A stretch of DNA of 42,168 nt from an uncultured Prochlorococcus sp. (GTDB taxonomy: Bacteria; Cyanobacteriota; Cyanobacteriia; PCC-6307; Cyanobiaceae): the NCBI GenBank assembly GCA_902626435.1, contig CACOFO010000005.1:1-42168 (forward strand), written 5' to 3'. Under the pieces are notes generated by a model. The model was not told where the DNA came from, made no database searches, and saw only the letters and a program-made list of their open reading frames with translations. Each line of letters opens with the position of its first letter. The first letter of the stretch is position 1. The position numbers and the translations under genes are program-made. Below are positions 8,664-16,722 of this stretch, piece by piece.

Positions 8664-8918
8664 TTATAATTTTTCTAGTGAATACTCATAATCTTCAATG
8701 ACAGTATTCGCGAATAACCTATCACACAACAAATCAATTTTTCCTCTTACTTCGTTTTCCCCATTACCTTCTATTTTTACTTCAATCATTTTTCCTATAC
8801 GTAGTGATTTTATTCCCTCGGCTCCAAGCTTTATAGAAGCAGACTTGGTAGCTTCCCCTGCTGGATCTAAAACTGAGGGTCTTAGTCTTACAAAAACTTT
8901 TACAGCAAATTGGTCCAA
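8664..8918 (-). CDS. purS: Phosphoribosylformylglycinamidine synthase subunit PurS
   Basis: PurS is the small structural subunit that joins PurQ to PurL in the multi-subunit FGAM synthase. The 84-residue protein has the conserved [18 protein letters not shown] start and a [15 protein letters not shown] strand-helix region typical of PurS. The start is a TTG at 8916-8918, with a stop codon directly upstream in frame and no usable Met before mid-protein, so the non-ATG start is well supported. purQ follows after 1 base. The 97 bases upstream are very AT-rich, must hold the promoter, and show no element I would call with confidence. Confidence 0.92.
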   Translation of the reverse strand: MDQFAVKVFVRLRPSVLDPAGEATKSASIKLGAEGIKSLRIGKMIEVKIEGNGENEVRGKIDLLCDRLFANTVIEDYEYSLEKL

Positions 8919-9015
8919 TTAAAAATTAATTTCTAATAGAAGATTAGTTTAAATTTTAATAAAAAGTAGTCTAGATTAATAAACAAATATTTTTACTTTA
9001 AGGTTTTCTGAATTA

Positions 9016-9180
9016 TTAAATATTTATGTAACCTTTACCAAAACAAACTAAGCAAGTTCTTCTTGAATTTTCAGGTGTTTTAAAATTTCCGGACCCTCCA
9101 CATTTGGAACATTTTATTTTATCAATTGAAATTGCATCATCAGAGATAATTTCTTTTAAAGCAATTTTTGAATTTTCCAT
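9016..9180 (-). CDS. 54-residue DnaJ-type CxxCxGxG zinc-finger protein
   Basis: A small ORF fills most of what would otherwise be a 307-base gap. It encodes 54 residues with a polar N-terminal helix-like half and two exact CxxCxGxG motifs: Cys24-Cys27 followed by GGSG, and Cys43-Cys46 followed by FGKG. Two such motifs make one zinc site like that of the DnaJ/Hsp40 cysteine-rich domain, here without any J domain. Stand-alone proteins of this type in chloroplasts (BSD2 and relatives) help assemble Rubisco or photosystems, so an assembly-chaperone role is a reasonable but unproved inference. It lies on the same strand as the CobW-like gene (45 bases upstream) and purS (97 bases downstream). The start is ATG at 9178-9180. 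Confidence 0.8.
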   Translation of the reverse strand: MENSKIALKEIISDDAISIDKIKCSKCGGSGNFKTPENSRRTCLVCFGKGYINI

Positions 9181-9225
9181 TTAGGACCGTTAACTCTTTT
9201 AAGTATCCAGGAAGTAACTATAAAA

Positions 9226-10290
9226 TCAAATCCTTATTTTTGGGTCACTTAAAATCTTAAATTTCTCTTTAATTTTTTTATTAAAAATTTTTATAGATTT
9301 CTCATCAAAGGAAATTATTACTAATTCAAGGCCAGCATTATCTTTTGGTCTCCAACAATTTTTTGGAGCCTCTTCAAACCAAGTATTAATTTTTTTTCCA
9401 ACTATTTGTATTTGTAAAGGCAGTGATTTATTTGGTATCCATATTCGTCCTTTTATTCGAAGAATGTTTAATTCATCCAATATTTTTGGCATCTCATTTT
9501 CAAAGTCATTTTTTTCAAGGAAATAATTTAATTTAATTGAATCTGATACAAGCTCAATATGATTATGATCATGTTCTTCAGTTAAAAATTCTTTATAAGT
9601 ATCTTTTTTAAATTTAAAATCAAAAAGGTAATTTAAATCAATTTTGCCATTTTTGGATTTGAGGACTGGCGCAGATGAGTTTAGACTTGCCTTGATTTTG
9701 TTTTTTACAAAGTCAAATTGATCATCATTTAAGATGTCTGATCTAGAAACTAAAACGATATCAGAGACTTCAAGTTGTTCCTCAAAAAGTTCTTCAATAG
9801 GAACGTTGTGATCAATTCTATCTATATCATTATATTGTTTTGTTATTTTATTCAGATCATTAATTGGTAAACCATTAATCATTGACTCTCCATTAACAAT
9901 ACAAACTACAACATCAAGGTAGATAGAAGACCTGATTTCAGGCCAGTTAAGTGCTTGAATTAAGGGAATTGGTAGTGCCAAGCCACTTGTTTCGATAATT
10001 ATTGATTCAATAGTAGGATTAAATTCGAGAAGAGCTTTTATTGATGGAACAAAATCATCTTGAACAGAGCAACATATACATCCATTATTTAATTCGATTA
10101 CGCATTCTTCTTCCGTTTCATCACATCTATCGCAACTTTTTATCAAATCACCATCAATTCCAACATCACCAAATTCATTGATTATTAAACCGAATTTTTT
10201 ATTACTCTGCTTTAACAAATATCTAAGAAAAGTTGTTTTACCTGAACCAAGAAAACCGGAAACAACTATTACGGGTATTTTTTTTTTCAT
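9226..10290 (-). CDS. cobW: CobW-family (COG0523) metal-related GTPase
   Basis: This 354-residue protein belongs to the G3E family of GTPases that deliver or sense metals, commonly zinc or cobalt. The P-loop is GFLGSGKTT (12-20), the family GCICC metal-binding motif is at residues 70-74, and IIETSGLALP is the switch region. The usual NKxD guanine motif is replaced by a VSRSD sequence, which is seen in some members. A short histidine-rich patch, EEHDHNH (about 240-246), could bind metal. The C-terminal domain (about 255-350, including RIKGRIWIP) matches the CobW C-terminal fold. It starts 9 bases after the pentapeptide gene and is probably cotranscribed with it. CobW is the common annotation; the actual metal and client are unknown. 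Confidence 0.85.
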   Translation of the reverse strand: MKKKIPVIVVSGFLGSGKTTFLRYLLKQSNKKFGLIINEFGDVGIDGDLIKSCDRCDETEEECVIELNNGCICCSVQDDFVPSIKALLEFNPTIESIIIETSGLALPIPLIQALNWPEIRSSIYLDVVVCIVNGESMINGLPINDLNKITKQYNDIDRIDHNVPIEELFEEQLEVSDIVLVSRSDILNDDQFDFVKNKIKASLNSSAPVLKSKNGKIDLNYLFDFKFKKDTYKEFLTEEHDHNHIELVSDSIKLNYFLEKNDFENEMPKILDELNILRIKGRIWIPNKSLPLQIQIVGKKINTWFEEAPKNCWRPKDNAGLELVIISFDEKSIKIFNKKIKEKFKILSDPKIRI

Positions 10291-10299
10291 CCTTAATGA

Positions 10300-10812
10300 T
10301 TAACAACCTAGGCTATATTCTGTACTCTCTCCAGTAGAACTATTTGTGCCATTAGCAATCGCACATAATTGTCTTTGTTGTGTACGACTAAGAACAGCAT
10401 CAGTAAAATCTGCACCATCTATTTTTGCTCCTTCAAAATTACTTTCCATTAATAAAGCATTTGTAAAATTAACATCCGAAAGATCTGCATCTGTAAAGTC
10501 TGTTGCGTAAGCTAGTGCATCTCTTAAATTGGCTCCAGTAAACTTTGAGTTTTGCAATTTACTATTATTGAATACCGCTCCCTCTAAATTACTTTCACTA
10601 AAATTAAACCCATTCAAATCAAACTTAACGTATTCGTTACCGCTTAAATCTTGACCATGCATATCTGGCTCTAAATTAAGGTCTTGTTGGTTTCTAATCT
10701 CAGGAGGTCTTTTAGCCCATGCAGAATTTACAGAATTAAAAAATAAGATCCCAACGAATAACAAAGTAATTAGTGTGTTCTTTAGTGAGGGAAAAACAAT
10801 TGATTTAATCAT
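10300..10812 (-). CDS. Exported pentapeptide-repeat protein, probably thylakoid-lumenal
   Basis: The 170-residue protein begins with a signal peptide (hydrophobic residues about 13-30) ending in the cleavage motif AWA near residue 33. From about 63 to 143 it has pentapeptide repeats of the A(D/N)LxX type (for example SNLEG, SKFTG, ANLRD, TDFTD, ADLSD, SNFEG, ADFTD), which fold into a right-handed square beta-helix. The C-terminal cap has two cysteines in QLC and SLGC, as in lumenal pentapeptide proteins of cyanobacteria and chloroplasts, where they likely form a disulfide. No enzymatic motif is visible. It heads an operon with the CobW-family GTPase and diverges from the upp-like gene across 63 bases. 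Confidence 0.85.
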   Translation of the reverse strand: MIKSIVFPSLKNTLITLLFVGILFFNSVNSAWAKRPPEIRNQQDLNLEPDMHGQDLSGNEYVKFDLNGFNFSESNLEGAVFNNSKLQNSKFTGANLRDALAYATDFTDADLSDVNFTNALLMESNFEGAKIDGADFTDAVLSRTQQRQLCAIANGTNSSTGESTEYSLGC

Positions 10813-10875
10813 AATAAGACTGTATTTTAGAACTTAAGTATTTAAAGTTTGTAAGAGTATCTTAAAGGAAAATAT

Positions 10876-11493
10876 ATGGCAATGTCACTAAAGGTTATTG
10901 TTCCTCCTCATCCATTAATAAAACATTGGCTTTCAATATTACGAGAAGAAAATACTCCAAATATTTTGTACTCAACAGGATATGAACAATTAGGAAAATG
11001 GCTTACATATGAAGCATTACGTAATTGGCTACCATATAAAAAAGAAATAGTAAATACGGATAATGGGGACACAGATGGATTCTTTATTGATAATGATTAT
11101 CCAATAAAAGTGCTCGCTATGTTGCCAGAAGGGTTATCTCTTTGGTTTGGATCTAAAGAAGTAATTCCTAATTCAACCCTCTCACTAGGAGAACTTCCTA
11201 AAACTATTGAATCAAATGAAGGAGTTATATTTTATTCGGAACAAATAACGACAAGATCAGCAACATTAGAAACTTTAATTAAATTGAATGAATTAGGTGT
11301 TGATTCAAATAGGATTATTTTAATAACTGCAATTTGCTCAAATAAAGGGTTAAATGAAATTGCGAAATTATTCCCTAATCAGGTAATTTACACTTCTTGC
11401 ATCGATGAAGAAGACGAAAAAACAAAATTATTAGTACCGGGTATTGGGAATCCTTTATCGCGTTTGAGTACTATATTTCAAGATAAGAACTAA
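10876..11493 (+). CDS. upp: Uracil phosphoribosyltransferase-like protein, possibly not catalytic
   Basis: The N-terminus (VIVPPHPLIKHWLSILREENTP) and the C-terminus (ASCID-like YTSCIDEEDE and LLVPGIGNPLSRL) align with bacterial Upp, and the 205-residue length is normal. However, the motifs that make the enzyme work are eroded. The PRPP loop, normally DPMLATGGS, is replaced by SEQITTRSATLETL, the ILRAGLGM region is MLPEGLSLWFG, and the final GDAGDRxFGT uracil-binding segment is altered. I therefore read it as a UPRT-fold protein of unproved activity. A plastid UPRT homologue in plants is reported to be needed for photosynthesis, which may be relevant. The start is ATG 10876 behind an AAAGGA ribosome site; ATG 10882 is also possible. 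It precedes a small membrane-protein gene by 29 bases. Confidence 0.75.
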   Translation: MAMSLKVIVPPHPLIKHWLSILREENTPNILYSTGYEQLGKWLTYEALRNWLPYKKEIVNTDNGDTDGFFIDNDYPIKVLAMLPEGLSLWFGSKEVIPNSTLSLGELPKTIESNEGVIFYSEQITTRSATLETLIKLNELGVDSNRIILITAICSNKGLNEIAKLFPNQVIYTSCIDEEDEKTKLLVPGIGNPLSRLSTIFQDKN

Positions 11494-11522
11494 TATAGAA
11501 TATAGGAGTAAATATTTTACCA

Positions 11523-11813
11523 ATGTCTGAATACAGAGATTCGTCTTCAAATAATCTTTTATCATTAATAAGCGGTGCTTTTATTGGAGCAGCTGGTCTT
11601 GCTTGGTGGTTAATATCCGAAGCAGACAAAAGAAAGGAGGAAAAAAAACAAAAGGCAATGATGTATTCCTCCAGAATTCAAGACGGATCTGAAGCGATAG
11701 ATTCAAATGAAAATATAAATGAAGTTGAAGGAGATAATCTGGAGAAGAAAGTTGAGCAACTTAATTCTGCAATCGCTGATGTTAGGAAGCAACTTGAAGA
11801 GTTGGGGCAATAG
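11523..11813 (+). CDS. Small single-span membrane protein with coiled coil
   Basis: I recognise no named family. The 96-residue product has one probable membrane segment near residues 11-33 (LLSLISGAFIGAAGLAWWLI), a strongly basic stretch (DKRKEEKKQK) just after it, and a heptad-rich acidic C-terminal part (about 66-95) likely to form a coiled coil. The topology and short tail suggest a membrane anchor or small scaffold. It lies 29 bases after the UPRT-like gene and 23 bases before ilvD, so all three may form one transcript. A GGAG ribosome site precedes the ATG by about 15 bases, farther than usual. Confidence 0.75.
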   Translation: MSEYRDSSSNNLLSLISGAFIGAAGLAWWLISEADKRKEEKKQKAMMYSSRIQDGSEAIDSNENINEVEGDNLEKKVEQLNSAIADVRKQLEELGQ

Positions 11814-11836
11814 AATAAAAAAGGTTCTCACATACA

Positions 11837-13510
11837 ATGAATAAACTTAGATCATCTGCAATTACCCAAGGTGTGCAAAGGTCTCCCAACAGATCAATGT
11901 TAAGGGCGGTTGGTTTTAATGATGAAGATTTTAATAAGCCTATTATTGGGGTTGCCAATGGTTACAGCACAATTACCCCATGCAATATAGGGTTAAATAA
12001 ATTAGCTCTTAGAGCTGAAGAGTCAATTAGAAGATCAGGGGGAATGCCTCAAAAATTCGGGACAATAACTGTAAGTGACGGCATTTCAATGGGAACAGAG
12101 GGGATGAAATATTCATTAGTTTCAAGAGAAGTAATAGCTGACTCGATAGAAACAGCATGTAATGCTCAGAGTATGGATGCAGTACTTGCTATAGGTGGAT
12201 GTGATAAAAATATGCCTGGAGCAATGATAGCAATTGCGAGGATGAATATTCCCTCAATATTTATTTATGGAGGAACTATAAAACCAGGTAAATTAAATGG
12301 GGAAGATCTCACGGTTGTTAGTGCATTCGAAGCTGTTGGTCAATTAACCTCAGGCAAAATTAATGAGAAAAGGTTAATCGAAGTTGAGAAAAATTGTATC
12401 CCTGGAGCTGGGAGCTGTGGGGGAATGTTTACGGCTAATACAATGTCTGCAGTAATAGAAGTATTAGGTCTAAGCCTTCCACATAGCTCAACTATGGCTG
12501 CTGAAGATCTTGAAAAAGAACTAAGTGCAGAAAAAAGTGCTGAGATATTAGTCTCTGCGATTAAAAAAAATATAAGACCACTAGACTTAATGACTAAAAA
12601 AGCATTTGAAAATGCAATATCAGTAATTATGGCCGTAGGAGGTTCAACCAATGCAGTATTACATATATTAGCCATAGCAAATACTGCAGGTATTGATATT
12701 AATATTGATGACTTTGAGAGGATAAGACAAAAAGTTCCTGTAATTTGCGACCTTAAGCCAAGTGGGAAATTTGTAACAGTTGATCTTCATAATGCAGGGG
12801 GCATTCCCCAAGTTATGAAAATACTCCTAAATGCAGGATTAATTCATGGGGAATGCAAAAACATTGAAGGCAAAACTATAACAGAATACTTGCGAAATAT
12901 TCCAGATAAGCCTCCTAGTAATCAAAATGTCATCCGAGAAATAGATAATCCTCTTTATAAAAAAGGGCATTTAGCAATTTTAAAAGGGAACTTGGCGAAG
13001 GAAGGGTCTGTAGCGAAAATTAGTGGAGTAAAAAATCCTGTTTTAACAGGTCCAGCGAAGATATTCGAAAGTGAAGAAGACTGTCTTAAAGCAATCTTAA
13101 ATAATGAAATCATAGCTGGTGATGTTGTTGTTGTAAGAAATGAAGGTCCTGTTGGAGGACCAGGGATGAGAGAAATGTTATCCCCAACATCAGCCATCGT
13201 GGGACAAGGACTTGGAGAAAAAGTGGCCTTAATTACTGATGGTAGGTTTAGCGGTGGCTCATATGGTCTTGTTGTCGGGCACATAGCGCCAGAAGCAGCT
13301 GTCGGTGGAAACATTGCTCTAATAAAAGAAGGCGATTTGATTACCGTCGATGCTGTAAAGCAACTAATTGAGGTTGATTTGACTGATGAAGAATTAGAAA
13401 AAAGAAAAAATAATTGGGTAAAACCTAAACCAAAATACAAAAGAGGAATTCTTTCAAAATATTCGAGGATAGTAAGCACATCAAGTTTAGGTGCAGTTAC
13501 TGATTTATAA
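11837..13510 (+). CDS. ilvD: Dihydroxy-acid dehydratase (IlvD)
   Basis: It dehydrates dihydroxy acids to 2-keto acids in valine, leucine and isoleucine synthesis and carries an iron-sulfur cluster. The three expected cluster cysteines are present: Cys49 in TPCN, Cys122 in [10 protein letters not shown] and Cys194 in [14 protein letters not shown]. Near the C-terminus [31 protein letters not shown] are the family's substrate motifs. The length, 557 residues, is that of the shorter IlvD type found in cyanobacteria, plants and actinobacteria. It ends 21 bases from the stop of the convergent gene at 13532 and has no visible hairpin terminator. Confidence 0.96.
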   Translation: MNKLRSSAITQGVQRSPNRSMLRAVGFNDEDFNKPIIGVANGYSTITPCNIGLNKLALRAEESIRRSGGMPQKFGTITVSDGISMGTEGMKYSLVSREVIADSIETACNAQSMDAVLAIGGCDKNMPGAMIAIARMNIPSIFIYGGTIKPGKLNGEDLTVVSAFEAVGQLTSGKINEKRLIEVEKNCIPGAGSCGGMFTANTMSAVIEVLGLSLPHSSTMAAEDLEKELSAEKSAEILVSAIKKNIRPLDLMTKKAFENAISVIMAVGGSTNAVLHILAIANTAGIDINIDDFERIRQKVPVICDLKPSGKFVTVDLHNAGGIPQVMKILLNAGLIHGECKNIEGKTITEYLRNIPDKPPSNQNVIREIDNPLYKKGHLAILKGNLAKEGSVAKISGVKNPVLTGPAKIFESEEDCLKAILNNEIIAGDVVVVRNEGPVGGPGMREMLSPTSAIVGQGLGEKVALITDGRFSGGSYGLVVGHIAPEAAVGGNIALIKEGDLITVDAVKQLIEVDLTDEELEKRKNNWVKPKPKYKRGILSKYSRIVSTSSLGAVTDL

Positions 13511-13531
13511 ATCAGCTCAAAGTTTATTTAC

Positions 13532-13918
13532 TTAATCAATAAAACTTTTTATCCTATTTGCTAAATTTTCTAATCGAGCACTGTATTTTGGAGAATTGCA
13601 TTTTTTCCCATTATTACTATCCATCCATAATGTTTTAACTCCACACCATAATATTGGTTCATCAGGAAAATTAAGCTTAGAGATAACTAAAACCAACTCT
13701 TTATCAGATTTAAAAAGTTCTAATTCAAGATCATAAATTTCTAATCTTTTACCTTCTTTATCTCGACATAAGATATTAACCGTCAAATCAATATCTTCTT
13801 CTTCGAATTCATATTCGCCATTTATTTTTACGACAGAATGAACAAAAGGTTTATTTGTTAAATCTGCTGACTTAGCGATTAAGCTCTCTACATGTTTAGG
13901 TGGGTTTTCAAATAACAC
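13532..13918 (-). CDS. Conserved-looking hypothetical, 128 residues
   Basis: I do not recognise a characterised family. The product is soluble, with no signal peptide or membrane segment, mixed alpha/beta composition, and a readable WCGVKTLWMDS stretch near residue 91. It starts with GTG at 13916-13918 inside the last 11 bases of the CIA30 gene, so it is very likely translated from the same message. The length and codon use match its neighbours, which supports a real gene. Its position after the CIA30-pgl-gnd genes suggests only shared expression with them; no function can be read. Confidence 0.7.
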   Translation of the reverse strand: MLFENPPKHVESLIAKSADLTNKPFVHSVVKINGEYEFEEEDIDLTVNILCRDKEGKRLEIYDLELELFKSDKELVLVISKLNFPDEPILWCGVKTLWMDSNNGKKCNSPKYSARLENLANRIKSFID

Positions 13919-14456
13919 TTATTGATTTAATTAAAACTTTTATGGAACCCTGTTTAAACTCGTTATTAAGTAATCCATTATCACCGAACTTAGAGTGAAG
14001 TAATTGCAATCTTTTAATTTTAGATGGCTTAAATTTAAATGGAAAACGAACTTTATTAGCTCTTACTGAAGGTTTTAGCTCACAAAAAGGAATTTGAACA
14101 TTTGTTGTTCCGAATTTTTTTGTTGGGAATGATTTAATCCACCTGAGACCACCTGGAATAAATTCTGTTATTCCTAATAAAGCATCTTCACAAGCTACAG
14201 CAAATTTAAAAGTTCTTCCTTGTCCATCAATATTTAATTCAAAGGATGAATACTCAGATACATTTAAAGGAGGTTTATATATAGACGATCTACAACTAAC
14301 AAATCCCCCTGCTTTCTCGACAATATTACCCTTTAATAACAAACCAGAATTTGAAATTTCACAAAAAGCTGAACTTGATCCTCCCATAACAGTATCATTT
14401 AAAGTTTTCCAACCATCGAACTCCTTTTTCTGGAATAAAAATTTTTTCTTACTCAT
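13908..14456 (-). CDS. CIA30-domain protein
   Basis: The 182-residue protein matches the CIA30 family (complex I intermediate-associated protein 30; NDUFAF1 in mitochondria), a galactose-binding-like beta sandwich. Clear family features are FDGWKTLNDTVMGGSSSAF (about 13-31), FVSCRSSI and the C-terminal IKRLQLLHSKFGDNG segment. In mitochondria the family acts as an assembly factor for respiratory complex I; cyanobacterial members are uncharacterised, so a link to the NDH-1 complex is only a hypothesis. It follows pgl by 30 bases and overlaps the next gene by 11 bases, placing it in the glpX-hemA-glgC-gnd-pgl run. Confidence 0.82.
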   Translation of the reverse strand: MSKKKFLFQKKEFDGWKTLNDTVMGGSSSAFCEISNSGLLLKGNIVEKAGGFVSCRSSIYKPPLNVSEYSSFELNIDGQGRTFKFAVACEDALLGITEFIPGGLRWIKSFPTKKFGTTNVQIPFCELKPSVRANKVRFPFKFKPSKIKRLQLLHSKFGDNGLLNNEFKQGSIKVLIKSISVI

Positions 14457-14486
14457 TGAATAATTTGAATAATTAATAGACTTTAA

Positions 14487-15221
14487 CTAAATTTCTAATT
14501 CTTTTGCTGATTCTTGATCACAAAATATTGAAATTTGATTAATAGATTTTATTAATTTTGATGGTGTTCTATCTAGAGGCTCTTTTTCATTTAATAACCT
14601 CTTAAGAGCTATTCTTTTATTGGCTCCACTCACCAAAAATACTATCTTAGATGAGGCTGAGAGAACCTTTGGAGTTAATGAGATCCTTTTTAATCCTTTA
14701 CCTTCATTAAAAATCACAAAATCATCTACGTTGTTATTTTGATAAGGAAATAGTGAAGCTGTATGACCATCATCTCCAAGACCTAATAAAGTCAAATCAA
14801 AGGAGGGAGGGTTTGATCCGCATTTTTCAAATAATTTAGAAATAAAATGATTTTTTATAGCTTCATCATCAGCCTTTAAATCCTTAAAAATTTCATAAAA
14901 AAAAGCTTTAGATCCAAAATTAGTTAACAATGAATTCTTCAGCATTAACGAGTTACTTAATTCTGAATTTGGATCAACACATCTTTCATCTCCTAAAAAG
15001 ACATCAACCATATCCCATCTAAGATCACACTTTGATAAGAGCTGATACACATATTTAGGGGTTGAACCTCCACTTACACAAAATTTAAACCTATCTTTCT
15101 TTTTTAAAGTATTAATAATGTGACTTTCAATAAACTTGAAAACCGCTGTTGATAGTTCTAACTTGTCTTTGTATATATTTAGGGTGTATCCATTTTTGAC
15201 CTTTTCAATCATTTCATCCAT
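14487..15221 (-). CDS. pgl: 6-phosphogluconolactonase (Pgl)
   Basis: It hydrolyses 6-phosphogluconolactone in the oxidative pentose phosphate pathway. The 244-residue protein has the NagB/DevB-type fold with CVSGGSTPKYVYQLL (about 48-62), VDVFLGDERCVDPNSELSN (about 72-90) and LTLLGLGDDGHTASLFP (about 138-154), all typical of bacterial Pgl. Two starts are possible: ATG at 15219-15221, which overlaps gnd by 13 bases, and ATG at 15210-15212, which overlaps the gnd stop as ATGA. Both imply translational coupling with gnd, the next enzyme of the same pathway; the second is a slightly neater junction. The DevB name sometimes used for Pgl is unrelated to the exporter subunit at 40721-41638. Confidence 0.95.
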   Translation of the reverse strand: MDEMIEKVKNGYTLNIYKDKLELSTAVFKFIESHIINTLKKKDRFKFCVSGGSTPKYVYQLLSKCDLRWDMVDVFLGDERCVDPNSELSNSLMLKNSLLTNFGSKAFFYEIFKDLKADDEAIKNHFISKLFEKCGSNPPSFDLTLLGLGDDGHTASLFPYQNNNVDDFVIFNEGKGLKRISLTPKVLSASSKIVFLVSGANKRIALKRLLNEKEPLDRTPSKLIKSINQISIFCDQESAKELEI

Positions 15222-16627
15222 TCAGTATGAAAACTTCCTTCCTTATCAATTCTTTCATATGTATGAGAGCCAAAACAATCTCTCATTGCCTGAACAAGAT
15301 TCTGAGGTAGTCTATTGGTTCTATAACTATTTAAATAATCTAAAGTACTGGATAGGCATGGTACTGGTATACCAGCTTTTGTGGATAAAGAAACTACTTT
15401 AGCTAAATTATCTAATCTTGTCGCAATTTCATTATTGAACCAATTATCAAAAATTAAATTTTTTAGATTTGGGTCTTTGTTATAAGCATCTTGAATTTTA
15501 CTTAATAATTTTGATCTAATGATACAACCACCTTTCCATATTTGAGCAATTGAAGGCATATTCAAATCATAGTTATATACAGCAGATGCTTCTCTTAAAA
15601 TATCCATACCTTGGGCATAGCTAGCAATTGTGGCAAGGACTACAGCATCAAATAAAGGTTTCATTCCATCTGATATATTTCCTAAATCAAAATCCTCTAT
15701 CTCTTTAGATGGAATAGTTTTTTCAATCTCACTACGTTGCTCTTTTAGAGAACTCATTACTCTTGCATTTAAGGATGCATAAATAGTTGGGACTGATACC
15801 CCCAGTTCTAAAGCACTAACAACAGTCCATAAGCCAGTACCTTTCTGGCCAGCTTTATCTAATATTTTTTCCACGACATCATCTCCAGTTATCTCATCTT
15901 TTGTATTTAGACAAATCTCTGTTATCTCAACAAGATAAGAAGCTAATTCATCAGTATTATTCCAAATACCAAATACCTCTGACATCTGCTTTCCATTCAT
16001 ACCTTTTACTCTCTTCATTAGGTCATAAGCTTCTGCGAGTATTTGTTCAATTCCATATTCAATTCCATTATGAACAGTTTTTACAAAATGACCTGAGCCT
16101 CCTGGTCCAACATATGCAACACATGGTCCGTCTTCAACTTTGGCAGCCATTTTTGTTAATAAGCTTTCTATTGCATCATATGAAGCCTTAGTACCGCCAG
16201 GCATCATGCTTGGCCCTTCTAAAGCTCCTTTGGCACCGCCTGAAACTCCCATTCCAATGTATCCAAAACTTTTACTTTCAAGAGTATTAACCCTTCTTTC
16301 AGTATCTTTAAATTGAGAATTACCGCCATCTATTAATAAATCTCCTTCCTCGAGATATCTAGAAATATTGTCTATAACAGCATCAGTAGCTGATCCAGCT
16401 TTTACCATCATTAGAATTCTTCTTGGTCTCTCTAGCTTATTAACAAATTCTTGAAGAGTTTCAGCTCCCTCTATATTCTTCCCAAGACCACGACCTTGTA
16501 AAAATTCTTCAGTTTTTGAGAAAGTCCTATTAAAAACTACACTAGAAAATCCATTTCTCTCTGCGTTAAGAACTAAATTTTCGCCCATAACACCAAGACC
16601 TATTAAACCAAAATGTGCCTTGGACAT
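15209..16627 (-). CDS. gnd: 6-phosphogluconate dehydrogenase, decarboxylating (Gnd)
   Basis: It oxidises 6-phosphogluconate to ribulose 5-phosphate with NADP+, the NADPH-making step used at night in cyanobacteria. The 472-residue protein has the Rossmann start GLIGLGVMGENLVLN, the substrate motifs MGVSGGAKGALEGPSMMPGG and VGPGGSGHFVKTVHNGIEYG, and an all-helical C-terminal domain ending near SFHTEWMK. It is coupled to pgl downstream and lies 95 bases after glgC. That gap is A-rich and has an ACTATATTT stretch that could be a -10 region, but no good -35, so a promoter there is only possible. Confidence 0.96.
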   Translation of the reverse strand: MSKAHFGLIGLGVMGENLVLNAERNGFSSVVFNRTFSKTEEFLQGRGLGKNIEGAETLQEFVNKLERPRRILMMVKAGSATDAVIDNISRYLEEGDLLIDGGNSQFKDTERRVNTLESKSFGYIGMGVSGGAKGALEGPSMMPGGTKASYDAIESLLTKMAAKVEDGPCVAYVGPGGSGHFVKTVHNGIEYGIEQILAEAYDLMKRVKGMNGKQMSEVFGIWNNTDELASYLVEITEICLNTKDEITGDDVVEKILDKAGQKGTGLWTVVSALELGVSVPTIYASLNARVMSSLKEQRSEIEKTIPSKEIEDFDLGNISDGMKPLFDAVVLATIASYAQGMDILREASAVYNYDLNMPSIAQIWKGGCIIRSKLLSKIQDAYNKDPNLKNLIFDNWFNNEIATRLDNLAKVVSLSTKAGIPVPCLSSTLDYLNSYRTNRLPQNLVQAMRDCFGSHTYERIDKEGSFHTEWMK

Positions 16628-16722
16628 AAAAAATTAAAAAACTCAATAAATATAGTGTGCCTACAACTCAACAAAATTGCTCAAAAAAAAAAGTTATGTC
16701 AGCGAAAAATGATCGAAAAGAT

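Noticed and set aside
12955-13479. 174-codon open frame on the - strand inside ilvD
   Set aside because: It is antisense to a conserved iron-sulfur enzyme with intact motifs, and its Ser/Pro-rich composition is typical of a shadow frame.
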